Positions 1-8,887 of a stretch of DNA of 37,827 bases are shown here, piece after piece. A program made the position numbers and the translations under genes. The DNA comes from TMED23 sp964639965 (lineage in GTDB: Bacteria; Pseudomonadota; Alphaproteobacteria; Rhodospirillales; UBA2165), in the NCBI GenBank assembly GCA_964639965.1, contig CAZXGI010000022.1, positions 1 to 37,827 on the forward strand. Direction: 5' to 3'. How positions within the stretch are numbered: position 1 is the stretch's first letter; every line of letters begins with the position of its first letter. The notes under the pieces were generated by a model. It was not told where the DNA came from. It saw nothing but the letters and a program-made list of their open reading frames with translations, and searched no databases.

Positions 1-1212
1 CTGCAAGGGCCAAAATTAAGAGTTAATAAATTTTCTGGTGGAAAGGTTAACTTAACGGTTGGCAGCAAATTTGTTCTGGATTCTGATAAAAGTATGGCGG
101 GAGGTAATAGACGTGTTTCTATCTCTAATCCTGAAATATATCCCAGCTTGGATAAGGGCGTCGAGTTGTTGTTAGACGATGGAAAGATGAAACTTGTTGT
201 TGAGGCGAATAATGGTTCTTCTGTCGAAACAAAAATATTAATTGGTGGGCAGTTATCTGATCATAAGGGAATAAATATTCCAGGTGCAGTCTTGCCAATG
301 TCTCCTTTAACTAAAAAAGATTTACAAGATCTTGAATTTTCTTTGAGTATAGGCGTTGACTGGATCGCTCTGTCATTTGTTCAGCGTCCTAGCGATGTCC
401 AGGAGGCACGCGAGCTAGTTGCAGGTAAAGCCGGCATTTTAGCTAAATTAGAAAAGCCCCTAGCAATAAATTATTTAGACGAAATAATCGAAGCGTCTGA
501 TGCTATCATGGTGGCTCGGGGTGACCTTGGTGTTGAAGCTCCACCGGAGGAGGTTCCTGGGCTTCAAAAAAAAATAATTAGAAATGCTAGAACGCAAGGT
601 AAACCGGTAATCGTAGCAACTCAAATGTTGGAGAGTATGATTACCTCCCCTACACCAACTCGAGCCGAAGCTTCGGATGTTGCTACGGCTGTTTTTGACG
701 GAGCAGATGCTGTTATGCTCTCGGCAGAGACTGCTGTTGGCTCATACCCTCTCGAAGCGGTATCGATTATGGATCGTATTATTAATAGCACTGAACAGGA
801 TGAATATTATAGGTCAATAAAAGTTGAAGATAATGAGAAAATCCTTGCAACAGATTCCGACGCAATCACATTAGCGGCAAAGCAAGCCGCAGAAATTCTA
901 GATGCTGCAGTAATTGTCACATTTACGGCAACAGGTTCAACAACTTTGAGAGCAGCTCGAGAACGGCCGGGAGTACCTATTTTAGGTTTAACACCGGATA
1001 TTAAGACAGCACGTAGGATGGTATTAGTCTGGGGCGTACACCCAGTAGAAACATCTTATTTTGATAACTTTGAAAGTGTTGTTGAGATTGCCACTGAGGT
1101 GTCTGAAAAAGAGGGATTTGCTTTAAAGGGACAACAATTAATTGTCACAGCAGGTGTCCCTTTTGGAACACCAGGTACAACAAATATCCTACGTATAGTT
1201 AACGTCAAATAG
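1..1212 (+). CDS. pyk: Pyruvate kinase, 5'-truncated by the window edge
   Basis: Catalyses phosphoenolpyruvate + ADP to pyruvate + ATP, the last step of glycolysis, in the cytosol. The frame is open from base 1: it begins LQGPKLRVNKF, the end of the first barrel strand, so roughly the first 70-80 residues lie upstream of the window and 403 residues are visible. Family motifs run in order: the B domain (about codons 25-100), the barrel segments WIALSFVQRPSDV and ARGDLGVE, the signature VIVATQMLESMI followed by PTPTRAE, and a C-terminal domain ending at GTTNILRIV. The internal ATG at 94 is not the start, because homology continues upstream of it. An AEC permease follows 67 bases later on the same strand and may be co-transcribed. 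Identification is firm. Confidence 0.95.
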   Translation: MQGPKLRVNKFSGGKVNLTVGSKFVLDSDKSMAGGNRRVSISNPEIYPSLDKGVELLLDDGKMKLVVEANNGSSVETKILIGGQLSDHKGINIPGAVLPMSPLTKKDLQDLEFSLSIGVDWIALSFVQRPSDVQEARELVAGKAGILAKLEKPLAINYLDEIIEASDAIMVARGDLGVEAPPEEVPGLQKKIIRNARTQGKPVIVATQMLESMITSPTPTRAEASDVATAVFDGADAVMLSAETAVGSYPLEAVSIMDRIINSTEQDEYYRSIKVEDNEKILATDSDAITLAAKQAAEILDAAVIVTFTATGSTTLRAARERPGVPILGLTPDIKTARRMVLVWGVHPVETSYFDNFESVVEIATEVSEKEGFALKGQQLIVTAGVPFGTPGTTNILRIVNVK

Positions 1213-1279
1213 TAATTGCCAGATGAACTTTTTTAGTTCTTAGCTTGACGAACTGAGGATCCTGCTGCAAAACGGTCCT

Positions 1280-2161
1280 ATGCTTACACAGCTATTAATT
1301 ATCATTACACCAGTTTTTTTTGGTGTGGCGATTGGATTTATTTGGTCGCGTTTGGGAAAGCCTTTTGATACCAAGTCTGTTACCTCACTAGTATTTAATT
1401 TAGGTACCCCTTTCCTCATATTTTCGGGTCTAACGAGGTTAGATATAGACCCCGTGAACTTTGCAAATTTAGCATTAGTTATTATCGTAGCTTTGTTATT
1501 ATTTTTTGTTATCAGCCTTTTGATATTGATGATTTTTCGGCTAGATGTTCGGACCTATCTAGCAACTATTATGATCCCAAATACCGGTAATGTTGGCATA
1601 CCTCTATGCTTTTTGACGTTTGGCGAACTGGGATTAGCATTTGCAATAATTGTTTATACGATTGTGAGTTTGACACAATTTACTCTTGGCATGGCAATTG
1701 CTGCTGGGGGTTTTTCTTTATTAGAGCTAGCAAAAAACTCTCTAATTTATGCCGTTTTAGCTGCACTTTTGGTAATGATGACTGACTACCAATTACCATA
1801 TTGGTTTGCGAATACTGTGCATGTTTTTAGTCAGTTTGCGATTCCGCTCATGTTAATTAGCCTAGGCGTTTCTATCGAAAAAATAAAAGTTACCAGCTTA
1901 CCGCGAAATATGGCATTGAGCTGCGTTCGGTTAATAATGGGTTTAGGTGTTGGTTTATTTGTAAGTTATGCATTCGGATTGGAAGGTGTTGCAAAAGGTG
2001 TCATTGTGTTACAATGCTCTATGCCTGCAGCGGTATTTAATTACATGCTGGCTGTGCGCTATGAGAACAACCCTGAAGAGGTTGCAGGCTTAGTCGTCAC
2101 CTCTACTGTTATTTCTTTCGCAACATTGCCTGTACTTTTGGCATTTATACTAAGTTTATAA
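1280..2161 (+). CDS. AEC-family (auxin efflux carrier-like) permease
   Basis: Inner-membrane permease of 293 residues, almost entirely hydrophobic, with about ten predicted membrane segments in two halves, as in the AEC (MdcF/auxin efflux carrier) family. Family-like features are the first helix starting directly at the N-terminus, the motif NTGNVGIPL near residue 105 and the polar break PAAVFNYMLA near residue 250. Bacterial members move organic acids such as malate or malonate, or are unassigned, so the substrate cannot be read from sequence. No clear ribosome binding site precedes the ATG; the start is chosen because helix 1 begins at once. It lies 67 bases behind pyk and converges on the acyl-CoA ligase gene with only 5 bases between the stops, so no terminator fits between them. 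Confidence 0.85.
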   Translation: MLTQLLIIITPVFFGVAIGFIWSRLGKPFDTKSVTSLVFNLGTPFLIFSGLTRLDIDPVNFANLALVIIVALLLFFVISLLILMIFRLDVRTYLATIMIPNTGNVGIPLCFLTFGELGLAFAIIVYTIVSLTQFTLGMAIAAGGFSLLELAKNSLIYAVLAALLVMMTDYQLPYWFANTVHVFSQFAIPLMLISLGVSIEKIKVTSLPRNMALSCVRLIMGLGVGLFVSYAFGLEGVAKGVIVLQCSMPAAVFNYMLAVRYENNPEEVAGLVVTSTVISFATLPVLLAFILSL

Positions 2162-2166
2162 ACTTC

Positions 2167-3951
2167 TTATTTAGCATAAAGACCCTCTAATTGAGCTTGG
2201 TATTTTTCCGTAATAACATGTCGACGAACCTTCAGTGTTGGTGTCATCATTTCATTGTCGACGGTGAATTCTTCAGCAGTTAATAAAAAGCGACGAACCT
2301 TTTCGATAACCGAAAGGTTTTCATTTGTGTGATCTAAAGCTCCACTGATGAGTCGACGGAAATCTTCGTGCGTAATTATGTCCTCAAGTTTGTTTGAGTT
2401 TCCGGTCGAGTTAGCCCATTCGCTGGCAAACTCTTTGTCTGGTACAATAAGTGCGACTACGTGTGGCTTTTTATCTCCATAAACCATTGCTTGAGCTATT
2501 TGTGGTTCTAAAGTTAAGAAACCTTCTATTCGCTGTGGTGACAGGTTATCTCCCCCAGAATTGACAATGATATCTTTTTTTCTGTCAGTTATTTGGATAT
2601 AATTTTCGTTATCCATGATCCCGATATCCCCAGTATGAAGCCATCCATCTTTGATGGCGGCTTTTGTGGCCTCCTCATTATTCCAGTATCCGTTCATGAG
2701 AAGGTCTCCGCGTACTAAAATTTCTCCGTCAGCAGCAATTTTGACTTCAGTATCCATGATAGGTGTGCCGACAGTTTCTATTTTAACTTTGTTTGGACGA
2801 TTAAAGCTAATTATCGGAGCAGATTCGGTTTGCCCATAACCCTGGAGAAGGTTAAGTCCTAATGCTGTGAAAAACATACCTATATCAGGGTTGAGGGGCG
2901 CGCCGCCAGATGCAAGTGCCTTTAATCGTCCTCCGAAGGTGGCTTTTATTTTTTTACGAACCAATTTATCTACGAGGGTATCAAGGAGACGCTCTTTAAC
3001 GGAAAGACCATTTGGATTATTAAATTTCTTTGTACCAAGTTCGACAGCAGTCAAGAATAATTTTGCCTTCATACCACCGGCCGATAAAACGCCTTTAGTA
3101 ATTTTAGCATGCATTAGTTCATAAAGTCGCGGAACGGCAGTCATAATAGTTGGTCGCGCTTCAGCCATGTTCATGGTTAGTTGTTCGAGCCCTTCAGCAA
3201 AATACACTTCAGCACCAATATAGGTTGGGAAGCATACGCCACCAATGTGTTCATATGAATGTGAGAGAGGTAAGAAGGAGAGAAAAACCTCGTCTCCATC
3301 TATGATCTCTTTAAGAGCATCTGAGGCGCCCCTGCAATTATGCATAATTGCCCGGTGGGATAACATCACACCTTTTGGTGATCCTCCGGTACCTGAAGTA
3401 TAGATTATAATGGCTGTGTCTTCAGTTGATATTGCCGAGATATAGTCAGAGAGGTTGTCAGGCTCGCTCCTGCCACTTTCAACTGCATTCGCCCAACTAA
3501 GAATATTAATTCCCGAAGATTGAGACTGTTCTAACTCATCAATAGAAATGATAAAACTAACATTTCCAGTTTGGTGGGCTGCAGGTACGAGGTTTGCCGC
3601 AAGTTTTTTCGACGAGACAATCAAACCTTTTGCACCACTATCTGCGATAATATGGGCATGATCATTTTGAGTGTTTGTTGTATATGCAGGTACAACAATT
3701 CCACCAGCCGCCATTATAGAATAGTACGCTATTATCCATTCCGGCCTGCTTTCCGAGCAGAGCAGGATGCGGTCCCCTTTATTTATCCCAAGAGCCTTTA
3801 TACCGCGAGCCAGGGCCGAAACCGTCTCAGAGCATTTTTTCCAATTAACCGATTCGTATTTCCCACCTTTCTTTGCCCAAAGAAAGGGTTTTTCACCTAG
3901 CTCTTCTGCTTGGTCAATAAACATAGTTATTAAGCTTGGCCAAGTTTTCAT
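2167..3951 (-). CDS. Long-chain acyl-CoA synthetase (AMP-forming)
   Basis: Probably activates long-chain fatty acids to acyl-CoA via an acyl-adenylate. At 594 residues it has the length of the long-chain FACS type (the eukaryote-like FAA1/FadD15 group) rather than short acetyl-CoA synthetases. The adenylation signature IIYTSGTGGSPKGVMLSH lies near residue 185, the A5-type motif GYGQTES near 370, WLHTGDIG near 435, and the ITDRKKDIIVNSGG hinge near 455; the order is canonical. Start: ATG preceded by GGGAGG (reverse strand). It is transcribed divergently from the pepF-type gene across a 141-base gap and convergently with the AEC permease. Chain-length specificity is inference; an arylpropionate or other acid-CoA ligase is the alternative. 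Confidence 0.9.
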   Translation of the reverse strand: MKTWPSLITMFIDQAEELGEKPFLWAKKGGKYESVNWKKCSETVSALARGIKALGINKGDRILLCSESRPEWIIAYYSIMAAGGIVVPAYTTNTQNDHAHIIADSGAKGLIVSSKKLAANLVPAAHQTGNVSFIISIDELEQSQSSGINILSWANAVESGRSEPDNLSDYISAISTEDTAIIIYTSGTGGSPKGVMLSHRAIMHNCRGASDALKEIIDGDEVFLSFLPLSHSYEHIGGVCFPTYIGAEVYFAEGLEQLTMNMAEARPTIMTAVPRLYELMHAKITKGVLSAGGMKAKLFLTAVELGTKKFNNPNGLSVKERLLDTLVDKLVRKKIKATFGGRLKALASGGAPLNPDIGMFFTALGLNLLQGYGQTESAPIISFNRPNKVKIETVGTPIMDTEVKIAADGEILVRGDLLMNGYWNNEEATKAAIKDGWLHTGDIGIMDNENYIQITDRKKDIIVNSGGDNLSPQRIEGFLTLEPQIAQAMVYGDKKPHVVALIVPDKEFASEWANSTGNSNKLEDIITHEDFRRLISGALDHTNENLSVIEKVRRFLLTAEEFTVDNEMMTPTLKVRRHVITEKYQAQLEGLYAK

Positions 3952-4000
3952 TTGAATCCTCCCTTTTTATTTCGGATTTGAGTTTGGCACGTTTTAACGA

Positions 4001-4019
4001 TATCAACAGTCAACTGATA
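4001..4019. repeat. Imperfect inverted repeat in the divergent acyl-CoA ligase / peptidase promoter region
   Basis: TATCA and TGATA arms flank ACAGTCAAC, and an inner CAGT/ACTG pair lies within it. It sits 50 bases upstream of the acyl-CoA ligase start and about 45 bases upstream of the peptidase -10 candidate. It could be an operator, but the arms are only 5 bases and the region is AT-rich. Confidence 0.25.
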
Positions 4020-4037
4020 AGCTTATAAAATATTGAG

Positions 4038-4067
4038 TTAAAACAGTACCACATTTTATGCTAAAAT
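4038..4067 (+). promoter_or_regulatory. Candidate promoter of the M3 peptidase gene
   Basis: TTAAAA, an 18-base spacer, then TAAAAT with an upstream TGC that makes an extended -10 (TGCTAAAAT). The peptidase ATG is 25 bases further on, preceded by an AAGGACG ribosome binding site at 4078-4084. The -35 match is poor, so the extended -10 carries the case. Confidence 0.35.
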
Positions 4068-4092
4068 GAACATTTTTAAGGACGAATAAAAT

Positions 4093-5877
4093 ATGTCTAG
4101 CTTTATTGCAAAAGAAAAATTACCCAGATGGAATTTAGACGATCTCTACACAGAAATGCAATCCCCAGAAATATTGAAGGATTTGAAGGTTGCCGAGGCT
4201 TCCGCAAAAGCTTTTGTTACTCGTTTTAAAGGAAAATTAGAGGACATGGGCAATGTTGAATTTGGAAAATCAATTCAGATGTATGAAAATTTAAATGAGT
4301 CCCTTGCTAGAGTTATGTCTTATGCGCAACTATTGTTTGCAACTGATGCGGAGAACCAAGAAATTGCGAGTTTTTATCAAGATACTAGTGAGCGGGTAAC
4401 CGATATTTCTTCGATTACGCTTTTTTATGAATTAGAAATTAATCGGATAAATGATAAACTGCTCGCAAAAAAATTAAAAAACACAACTACAAAAAGATTT
4501 AAGTCTTGGCTGGATAGGATTAGGGCTTATCGGCCTTATCAATTGGCAGAAGATCTTGAGAAGATCTTGCATGAGAAATCTGTAACTGGTCGTGCCTCTT
4601 GGTCTCGTTTATTCGATGAGACCATGGCGGGCCTGCGGTTTGAGGTTGATGGTCGCAAAATCTCCAATAGTGAAATTATGACTAGGATGTCAGATAAAGA
4701 TAGTCTTGTTAGAAAAAAAGCGGCCAAATCTTTTGGTGCGGGTTTGGAACAAAATATTAAATTATTTTCTCTAATTACCAATACGCTTGCAAAAGACAAA
4801 GACATTGAAGATAAGTTGCGCAAATTTCCAAAGGCTGTGTCAAGTCGAAACCTATCAAATCAAGTTGAAGATGATGTCGTTGATGCTTTAGTTGAGGCTG
4901 TGAAAAATAACTACAAAAATTTGGCCCATCGTTATTATAGGTTAAAAGCCACGTGGCTAGGTGTTGAGGTGATTGACTATTGGGATCGAAATGCGCCCCT
5001 TCCAGAATCTGATGATAAACAAATACCCTGGGAGAATGCTAAAGAAATAGTTTTGACATCTTATAATTTATTTGAACCACAATTAGGGAAAATTGCTGAG
5101 CAATTTTTTGAAAATGATTGGATTGATGCGGAGCCACGCGAAGGTAAAGATTCTGGTGCTTTTTCTCATCCAACCGTTCCATCTGCACATCCGTATATTT
5201 TAATGAACTATCATGGAAAGACCCGAGATGTAATGACATTAGCGCATGAGTTGGGTCATGGAATTCACCAGATTCTAGCCTCCCAGCAAGGGTACTTTAT
5301 GTCCGATACCCCCTTAACTTTAGCGGAAACGGCTTCGGTTTTCGGCGAAATGCTAACATTTAAAGGGATGCTTAAAGCCGTGACTGATCCAAAGACTAAG
5401 AGAGTAATGCTAGCTTCGAAAGTTGAAGATATGTTGAATACGGTTGTCCGCCAAATTGCTTTTTTCTGTTTTGAAGAGATGTTACATATTGAGCGCCAGA
5501 AAGGTGAATTAACTTCAGATCGACTAGGTGAAATTTGGATGAAAGTTCAAAAAGAAAGCCTCGGGGCTGCTTTTAAGTTTGATGATGAATATAGGCATTT
5601 CTGGGCTTACATACCCCATTTTATTCATTCGCCATTTTATGTTTATGCCTATGCATTTGGTGACTGTTTGGTTAACTCGCTCTATGATGTATTTGAAAAG
5701 GGACATTCTGGTTTTCAAAGGAAATATCTTGATATGCTAAAAGTAGGAGGGACATTGCGCCACAAAGAATTGCTAGCTCCATTTGGTCTAGATGCGACAG
5801 ACCCTTTTTTTTGGCAGCGTGGGTTAGGGGTGGTTTCAAGCTTAATAGATGATCTCGAAGAAGGTTTTACGAATTAA
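4093..5877 (+). CDS. pepF: M3-family oligoendopeptidase (PepF-type)
   Basis: Zinc metallopeptidase of 594 residues that degrades oligopeptides in the cytosol; no signal peptide is present. The zinc motif HELGH is at residues 385-389, followed about 25 residues later by the helix LAETASVFGE that supplies the third ligand Glu, the M3 arrangement. The N-terminal half is the helical oligoendopeptidase domain typical of PepF, and the length matches. Start: the ATG lies 8 bases after AAGGACG. The stop codon is separated by one base from the ATG of the downstream ABC1-type kinase (TAATATG), so the two genes are probably translationally coupled. The gene symbol is a family label; peptide specificity is unknown. 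Confidence 0.9.
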   Translation: MSSFIAKEKLPRWNLDDLYTEMQSPEILKDLKVAEASAKAFVTRFKGKLEDMGNVEFGKSIQMYENLNESLARVMSYAQLLFATDAENQEIASFYQDTSERVTDISSITLFYELEINRINDKLLAKKLKNTTTKRFKSWLDRIRAYRPYQLAEDLEKILHEKSVTGRASWSRLFDETMAGLRFEVDGRKISNSEIMTRMSDKDSLVRKKAAKSFGAGLEQNIKLFSLITNTLAKDKDIEDKLRKFPKAVSSRNLSNQVEDDVVDALVEAVKNNYKNLAHRYYRLKATWLGVEVIDYWDRNAPLPESDDKQIPWENAKEIVLTSYNLFEPQLGKIAEQFFENDWIDAEPREGKDSGAFSHPTVPSAHPYILMNYHGKTRDVMTLAHELGHGIHQILASQQGYFMSDTPLTLAETASVFGEMLTFKGMLKAVTDPKTKRVMLASKVEDMLNTVVRQIAFFCFEEMLHIERQKGELTSDRLGEIWMKVQKESLGAAFKFDDEYRHFWAYIPHFIHSPFYVYAYAFGDCLVNSLYDVFEKGHSGFQRKYLDMLKVGGTLRHKELLAPFGLDATDPFFWQRGLGVVSSLIDDLEEGFTN

Positions 5878-5878
5878 T

Positions 5879-7222
5879 ATGGCTGATGAAAATTCCTTTG
5901 GCACACGCGCAAAGCGCTATGCTAAGGTTGGAAAGACGGTTGGCGGGTTGGCAGTCAGACTTGCCGGTAGAAGATATTTAGGGTTAAAACTTGACCAACT
6001 TCAGCATGCCACCGATCTGAAAGATGCGTTAGGTGGACTTAAGGGGCCTTTAATGAAGGTCGCCCAGATTCTATCAACAATTCCTAACGTCCTTCCTTTG
6101 GAATATGCAGATCAACTTGCTGAACTGCAGTCAAATGCCCCTGCAATGAGTTGGGGTTTTGTTAGACGTCGAATGGCAGGTGAATTGGGAGCCGACTGGC
6201 AATCCAAGTTTACAGAATTTGATCAACTGGCATCCGCCGCAGCGTCACTGGGGCAGGTCCATCGAGCGAAGACATTGGATGGACGTACTATTGCTTGTAA
6301 ACTGCAGTATCCGGATATGAATTCGGTGGTTGAAGCTGACCTCAAACAGTTAAAATTGGTATTCAATATTTATCGACGCTACGACAAGGCTATTGAGCCA
6401 AGCGCAATTCATCAGGAGTTGGTTGCAAGATTACGCGAGGAACTGGATTATGTCCGTGAGGCTAAACAGATGAAACTTTATTATAATATCATGGATAAAG
6501 AGTCTAATGTTCACGTTCCAGAGGTTGTTCCTGAATTATGTGGTGAACGTCTTATCAGCATGACTTGGTTAGAAGGAGAGCCATTGTTATCGTTTATCAA
6601 GGCACATAAAGATATTTCTCAGCGAAATGAAGTGGCTCTAAATATGTTCCGGGCCTGGTATGTACCCCTCTATAATTACGGTTTAATACATGGAGATCCG
6701 CATCTAGGTAATTATACAGTTAGAGACGACTGTTCAATTAATCTTATGGATTTTGGCTGCATCAGGACGTTTAATCCATCATTTATTAGAGGGGTGATAG
6801 ACCTATATACGTCCCTAAAAGATAACAATCCTGAACTTTCTGTTCATGCTTATACCACCTGGGGGTTCACCAATCTCACCAAAGAAAAAATAAGCATTCT
6901 GAATATGTGGGCTAAATTTGTTTATTCTCCATTACTCGAGGATCGTGTTCGCCCAATTCAAACGGGCGATGGCGTTTATAGTAGAGGCTTAGCTCAAAAT
7001 GTCCATAAAGAGTTAAATAAGGTTGGAGGCGTAGCTCCACCGCCGGAATTTGTTTTAATGGATCGTGCAGCCGTTGGTTTAGGTTCCGTGTTTACTCATC
7101 TTGAAGCGAAAATCAATTGGCATCAAATTTTTCATGAATTAATCGATAATTTTGATGAGAAAAATGTTAACAAAAATCAAGCAGCGGCATTGAAAAAAGT
7201 TAAGTTGTTACGATCTCACTGA
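5879..7222 (+). CDS. ABC1/AarF (UbiB/ADCK-type) atypical kinase
   Basis: Protein-kinase-like ATPase of the ABC1/ADCK/UbiB family, tied to ubiquinone biosynthesis or quinone/lipid handling. Visible motifs are KVAQILS near residue 60 (position of the family KxGQ helix), the alanine-rich loop AAASLGQVHRA near 122, the ATP-lysine strand ACKLQYP, HGDPHLGNY (catalytic loop) and LMDFGCIR (DFG). It lacks the C-terminal membrane helices of UbiB proper, so it is closer to the ADCK3-like soluble group. An upstream in-frame ATG at 5849 would add ten residues inside the peptidase frame; I prefer 5879, which begins MADENSFG directly after the peptidase stop. A role in ubiquinone synthesis is plausible, since a COQ9-family gene lies about 4 kb away, but not shown. 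Confidence 0.82.
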   Translation: MADENSFGTRAKRYAKVGKTVGGLAVRLAGRRYLGLKLDQLQHATDLKDALGGLKGPLMKVAQILSTIPNVLPLEYADQLAELQSNAPAMSWGFVRRRMAGELGADWQSKFTEFDQLASAAASLGQVHRAKTLDGRTIACKLQYPDMNSVVEADLKQLKLVFNIYRRYDKAIEPSAIHQELVARLREELDYVREAKQMKLYYNIMDKESNVHVPEVVPELCGERLISMTWLEGEPLLSFIKAHKDISQRNEVALNMFRAWYVPLYNYGLIHGDPHLGNYTVRDDCSINLMDFGCIRTFNPSFIRGVIDLYTSLKDNNPELSVHAYTTWGFTNLTKEKISILNMWAKFVYSPLLEDRVRPIQTGDGVYSRGLAQNVHKELNKVGGVAPPPEFVLMDRAAVGLGSVFTHLEAKINWHQIFHELIDNFDEKNVNKNQAAALKKVKLLRSH

Positions 7223-7296
7223 ATTTTGTTTCGGAAAATAGGCAGATTCACGCACCAAAAAAATTGAAATTCGAGCAAATTATATTAATATTTGAC

Positions 7297-7325
7297 TTGG
7301 CAAAAGCGATTAATATGTCCATAAA
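7297..7325 (+). promoter_or_regulatory. Candidate promoter of the pnt operon
   Basis: TTGGCA, 17 bases, CATAAA, ending 60 bases before the pntAA ATG. An overlapping alternative uses TTGACT at 7292 with TATGTC 16 bases on. Both fit the only sizeable gap upstream of the operon; neither is strong. Confidence 0.35.
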
Positions 7326-7385
7326 ACATTTAATGCGTTTTCAAATTTTGTGGGTACTATCAATTAAAATCTAAAGGGAAAAATT

Positions 7386-8534
7386 ATGGAGTTAGCAGTT
7401 CCTAAAGAACGCCTGCCTGACGAATCGCGTGTAGCTGTTTCACCTGAAACGGCCAAAAAGTTAAAAGCTTTAGGGTTTAATATTGTTGTCGAGGCGGGGG
7501 CCGGGGAGGCTGCTGCATTTAGTGATGAAATGTACAAGGAAGCAGGCGCTTCTATTTCTTCTGATTTGAGTTCGATGATTACAGGAGCTAATGTTGTTCT
7601 AAAGGTCAGAGGCCCTGAAGAAGATTCTGGCGATGACTTATCGCAATATTCGTCAAACAATATACTGATCGCTAGTCTCTCTGCACTTAATAACGCTGAT
7701 TCTATGGAAAAACTTGCGGCGACCGGGGTTACAGCTTTCGCAATGGAATTGATGCCAAGGATTACTCGTGCTCAATCAATGGACATACTTTCCTCGCAAA
7801 GTAATTTAGCTGGTTACAAGGCCGTTTTGGATGCAGCCGGTTTACTGGGTCGGGCTTATCCAATGATGATGACCGCTGCAGGTACAATACCTCCTGCCAA
7901 GGTGTTTATTATGGGGGTTGGGGTTGCAGGCTTGCAAGCAATAGCGACTGCGAAACGTTTGGGTGCGGTTGTAACTGCGACGGATGTGCGTCCAGCAACA
8001 AAGGAGCAGGTCGAAAGCCTCGGTGGCAAATTTCTCGAAGTTGATGCTGAAATGGAAAAAGAGGCTCAAACTGATGGTGGTTATGCAAAGGAAATGCCGC
8101 CGGAATATTTTGAAAAACAAAAATCTGTTGTTGCTGAGCATATTAAAAAACAAGACGTGGTCATTACTACGGCTCTTGTACCAGGACGTTCAGCCCCTAT
8201 TTTGGTAACACCAGAAATGGTAGCTACAATGCCAAATGGAGCTGTTATCGTTGATCTAGCTGTCGAGGCTGGCGGCAATTGTTCACTTTCGAGATTAGGC
8301 AAAACCATTAAATCGGGCGGCGTTAGCATTATTGGACCTTCCAATTTACCAAGTAGAATTGCGGAGGATGCAAGTAAACTTTTTGCTAAAAATCTTCTTA
8401 ATTTTATTACGCCGCTTGTCGACCCTGAGACCAAGTCGCTTAAGATCAATTGGGAAGATGAAATAATTCAAGGAACTTTGGTTTGTCGGGGAGCAAAGGT
8501 TGTTCACCCACGTTTGAAAGTTGGAGGAAGCTAA
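7386..8534 (+). CDS. pntAA: NAD(P)+ transhydrogenase subunit alpha 1 (domain I)
   Basis: NAD(H)-binding, membrane-peripheral domain of proton-translocating transhydrogenase, which uses the proton gradient to drive NADH + NADP+ to NAD+ + NADPH. In 382 residues it shows the N-terminal PKERLPDESRVAVSPE signature (shared with alanine dehydrogenase), RITRAQSMDILSSQSNLAG near residue 120, and the Rossmann glycine motif MGVGVAGLQAIATAKRLG with the acidic TDVRP that fixes NAD near residues 175-205. Start: ATG after AAGGGA. It is separate from the membrane part, as in the three-subunit alphaproteobacterial enzyme (known from Rhodospirillum rubrum). pntAB begins two bases past its stop. Confidence 0.95.
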   Translation: MELAVPKERLPDESRVAVSPETAKKLKALGFNIVVEAGAGEAAAFSDEMYKEAGASISSDLSSMITGANVVLKVRGPEEDSGDDLSQYSSNNILIASLSALNNADSMEKLAATGVTAFAMELMPRITRAQSMDILSSQSNLAGYKAVLDAAGLLGRAYPMMMTAAGTIPPAKVFIMGVGVAGLQAIATAKRLGAVVTATDVRPATKEQVESLGGKFLEVDAEMEKEAQTDGGYAKEMPPEYFEKQKSVVAEHIKKQDVVITTALVPGRSAPILVTPEMVATMPNGAVIVDLAVEAGGNCSLSRLGKTIKSGGVSIIGPSNLPSRIAEDASKLFAKNLLNFITPLVDPETKSLKINWEDEIIQGTLVCRGAKVVHPRLKVGGS

Positions 8535-8536
8535 TC

Positions 8537-8887
8537 ATGGGTTCAGATAAGATAGTGGATAAAGTAGCAGAAACGGCAGCGTTTGGTGATCCGTTTGTTT
8601 TTATGTTCACGATTTTTGTTCTGTCCGTGTTCATTGGATTTTATGTTGTTTGGAGTGTTACGCCTGCTTTGCATTCTCCGTTGATGAGCGTCACTAACGC
8701 TGTTTCATCTGTAATTATTGTTGGTGCATTGATAGCTGCTGGCCCAGCAGATATGGGCTTTTCGAAGATTATGGGCTTCATTGCTGTGATTTTAGCTTCG
8801 GTAAATATTTTTGGTGGCTTTATTGTCACTAATAGGATGTTGGCCATGTTCAAGAAAAAGCCGAAGAAAGCGGAGATAAATAAATGA
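8537..8887 (+). CDS. pntAB: NAD(P)+ transhydrogenase subunit alpha 2 (membrane)
   Basis: Short membrane subunit of 116 residues supplying part of the proton channel (domain II). There are three to four hydrophobic segments: about residues 22-42 (FVFMFTIFVLSVFIGFYVVW), 55-72 and 78-100, then a Lys-rich tail. The ATG at 8537 is chosen over an in-frame ATG at 8483 because it follows GGAGGAAG and the stop of pntAA; the upstream option would overlap pntAA by 52 bases. It overlaps pntB by 4 bases (ATGA), a usual sign of coupled translation. Confidence 0.92.
   Translation: MGSDKIVDKVAETAAFGDPFVFMFTIFVLSVFIGFYVVWSVTPALHSPLMSVTNAVSSVIIVGALIAAGPADMGFSKIMGFIAVILASVNIFGGFIVTNRMLAMFKKKPKKAEINK

Noticed and set aside
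1222..1262. Rho-independent terminator after pyk
   Set aside because: Only a 5-bp AGTTC/GAACT stem with a 10-base loop and no following T-run.
8081..8449. A 122-codon minus-strand frame inside pntAA
   Set aside because: Opposite a fully conserved enzyme gene, with no family resemblance.
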